NCBI RefSeq assembly: GCF_009695875.1
Contig: NZ_VUNC01000001.1
Location: 557,341 to 621,340, forward strand
Length of the DNA stretch: 64,000 nucleotides
Origin: Olsenella porci
GTDB lineage: Bacteria > Actinomycetota > Coriobacteriia > Coriobacteriales > Atopobiaceae
Direction: 5' to 3'
In this document: positions 62,842 through 64,000 of the stretch, one piece after another
How positions within the stretch are numbered: the stretch's first letter is position 1
Layout of the letters: each line of letters starts with the position of its first letter
Notes under the pieces: model-generated
Told to the model about the DNA's origin: nothing
The model's database searches: none
What the model saw: only the letters and a program-made list of their open reading frames with translations
Program-made: the position numbers and the translations under genes

Positions 62842-63939
62842 CTAGGCAGCAACGCTCTTCGCTCCCTTCACGCCCTTCTTCCTCGCCTTCACCGGGCGAC
62901 CCGGGAGCTGGGGCTGGCAGTCGCCGCACCTGAGCATGAGCAGGGCCACGAGGTTGTCGGTGTTGCGGAAGCCGTAGCCCATCCTCACCGTCACCTTGAT
63001 CTTGTTGTTGATGGCCTCTACGCGCCCGTTGCTGATGCCGAGCTCGACTGCGGCGATGATGTCGTCGCGCCGGCGGCGCACCTTCTTCTCCACGGCGACG
63101 ACCTTGGCGATCTTGCAGTAGGCGGCCCTGTGCATCCAGTCGTCGAGCAGCTCGGCGGCCTCGGAGCCGTCGGCTGCCCGGAAGACGGCCCGCAGGTCCT
63201 CCTTGAGCTCCCAGGCCCTGACCAGCCGCGAGCCGGCCCTCTTCTTGAGCGCCTCGAGCCTCGCCCTCTGGCCGTCGGTGAGGTCCTCGGGGTTCTTCAC
63301 GAGCGCGTAGCGGCTGCCCTTGATGGAGGCCGCCTCCTCCTCGAGCGCCCTGACCTCCTCGGGCGGCAGCTCGCCTTTGGCAGGCCTGCCGCGCTTGCCC
63401 TCGGGCCTGGGCCTGGCGGCCCTGGCGGCGGCCCTGGCGGCGTTCCACTCCTCGCAGCGCACGGCGTCGAGCGCGTCGTTCATCCACTGGACCACGTGGA
63501 AGGGGTCCATGACCCACCTCGCGTTGGGGCAGCGGCGCTTGACCAGCTGCCTTATCCACCTCGCGCCGTCGGCGGTCACCACCTCTATGGCGCGCCTCTG
63601 CTCGCGCGTGAGCTCGTCGAGGAACAGGTTGAGCACGTCCTTGCCGGTGCCCTCGTGCGCCCAGATGAGGCAGCCGCGGTCGTGGTCGACGACCACCGTG
63701 ACGTACTTGTGGCCCTTCTTGTACGACGTCTCGTCGATGCCGATGCGGCGCACGCCGTCGAACCTCGAGGCGCCGCGCGCGGCCTCCAGCTCGGCGTAGA
63801 CGCGCCTGCACACGCCGCCCACGCTGTGCCACTCGACGCGGGCGAGCTCGGAGACCGCCGAGGCGGTGCAGCGTGTTGAAGTCAAGATAGATTTCACCAG
63901 ACTAGACAGCGAACCGCCCCCATCCGCACCAACGTACAT
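62842..63939 (-). CDS. ISL3-family transposase, apparently 5'-truncated
   Basis: 365 residues. DDE transposase of the ISL3 family: the three acidic residues are in GIDETSYKKGHKY, VTADGARWI and GRVEAINNKIKVT. An inserted Lys/Arg-rich region (ARPRPEGKRGRPAKGELPPE) sits between the second and third. The N-terminal zinc-finger/HTH part of the family (about 80-100 residues) is missing. Homology begins near residue 19, and before it is a stretch (SLSSLVKSILTS) that does not fit, with an in-frame stop just upstream. I did not find terminal inverted repeats. Likely inactive. Confidence 0.8.
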   Translation of the reverse strand: MYVGADGGGSLSSLVKSILTSTRCTASAVSELARVEWHSVGGVCRRVYAELEAARGASRFDGVRRIGIDETSYKKGHKYVTVVVDHDRGCLIWAHEGTGKDVLNLFLDELTREQRRAIEVVTADGARWIRQLVKRRCPNARWVMDPFHVVQWMNDALDAVRCEEWNAARAAARAARPRPEGKRGRPAKGELPPEEVRALEEEAASIKGSRYALVKNPEDLTDGQRARLEALKKRAGSRLVRAWELKEDLRAVFRAADGSEAAELLDDWMHRAAYCKIAKVVAVEKKVRRRRDDIIAAVELGISNGRVEAINNKIKVTVRMGYGFRNTDNLVALLMLRCGDCQPQLPGRPVKARKKGVKGAKSVAA

Positions 63940-64000
63940 TCGCCAGTCCCGTCACCGCGGGGCGCCGGAATCGGCGACCACTGCCGGCGAGGCCCTGTCC
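63886..64000. other. Sequence beyond the transposase truncation point; window end
   Basis: Bases 63886-63939 encode residues that do not match the family and the region to 64000 has no ORF that continues it. The GC pattern changes at about 63885, so this may be the broken edge of the element or flanking chromosomal DNA. Nothing else can be supported. Confidence 0.35.

Noticed and set aside
61704..62852. Long minus-strand open frame over the HAD hydrolase gene and family C repeats
   Set aside because: It is antisense to a clear HAD gene, and its N-terminal part is only translated repeats (LRKIELWQS, CHNSIFLS).

Overview
The window looks like chromosome from a strictly anaerobic, very GC-rich (roughly two thirds G+C) actinobacterium. 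The class Coriobacteriia (an Olsenella/Atopobium-type organism) is my best inference. It rests on codon use, frequent GTG/TTG starts, Tat-type lipoprotein signals, fermentation-style metabolism (glycyl radical enzyme, 2-hydroxyacyl-CoA dehydratase-type protein, malic enzyme plus fumarase) and the GGGtGRT/NifU-like pair. I saw no rRNA, tRNA or CRISPR array. All calls come from reading the sequence; no database was searched.

Layout. 1-6.4 kb: 3' end of topA, then tmk-holB-ricT (overlapping), a small unknown gene and a queD-like gene. 6.5-10.1 kb (minus): malic enzyme, fumarase and an HSL-like hydrolase. 10.6-13.3 kb: B3/4-domain protein, a flavin/Nim-like protein, asnS. 13.4-20.2 kb: a carbohydrate locus made of a fructose-type PTS (IIC, IIB), a divergent DeoR regulator, a glycyl radical enzyme, its activase and a fructose-6-phosphate-aldolase-type enzyme. 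This gene set matches the E. coli ybiW/pflD-fsa neighbourhoods that have been linked to 1,5-anhydrohexitol breakdown. 20.3-26.8 kb: secreted GH3 hydrolase, a metF / MetH-activation / metH methionine operon in which the MetH reactivation domain is a separate gene, pth2 and a SlyD-like FKBP. 28.3-33.1 kb: a CydDC-like ABC exporter pair and murI. 33.6-34.7 kb: a lower-GC gene with a nuclease-like C-terminus, bracketed by palindromic repeats. 35.6-42.8 kb: GGGtGRT protein plus Fe-S scaffold-like protein, an EamA transporter, a SWIM/SNF2 helicase and DUF554. 42.9-51.2 kb: two paralogous solute-binding lipoproteins without a permease, a MerR/TipAS regulator, an AI-2E-type permease, a Tat-exported tannase-like esterase and another esterase. 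51.4-58.2 kb: 3-hydroxyacyl-CoA dehydrogenase, then a TetR regulator overlapping a 1567-residue dehydratase/activase fusion. 58.5-63.9 kb: tyrosine phosphatase, pepT, membrane protein, HAD phosphatase and a 5'-truncated ISL3 transposase.

The least explained feature is a set of intergenic islands (27.1-28.0, 33.2-33.6, 34.9-35.3, 45.3-45.7, 52.6 and 62.5-62.8 kb). Each contains its own short repeat family, usually as copies in one orientation facing copies in the other, or as long imperfect palindromes. By hand count the copy-to-copy spacings (41, 41, 41, 42, 61, 62, 62, 62, 73, 74, 85, 94, 103, 103, 104) all lie close to whole numbers of DNA helical turns. That suggests phased protein-binding arrays rather than random repeats. 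This, with the putative anhydroglycolysis locus and the uncharacterised GGGtGRT pair, is where new biology is most likely.
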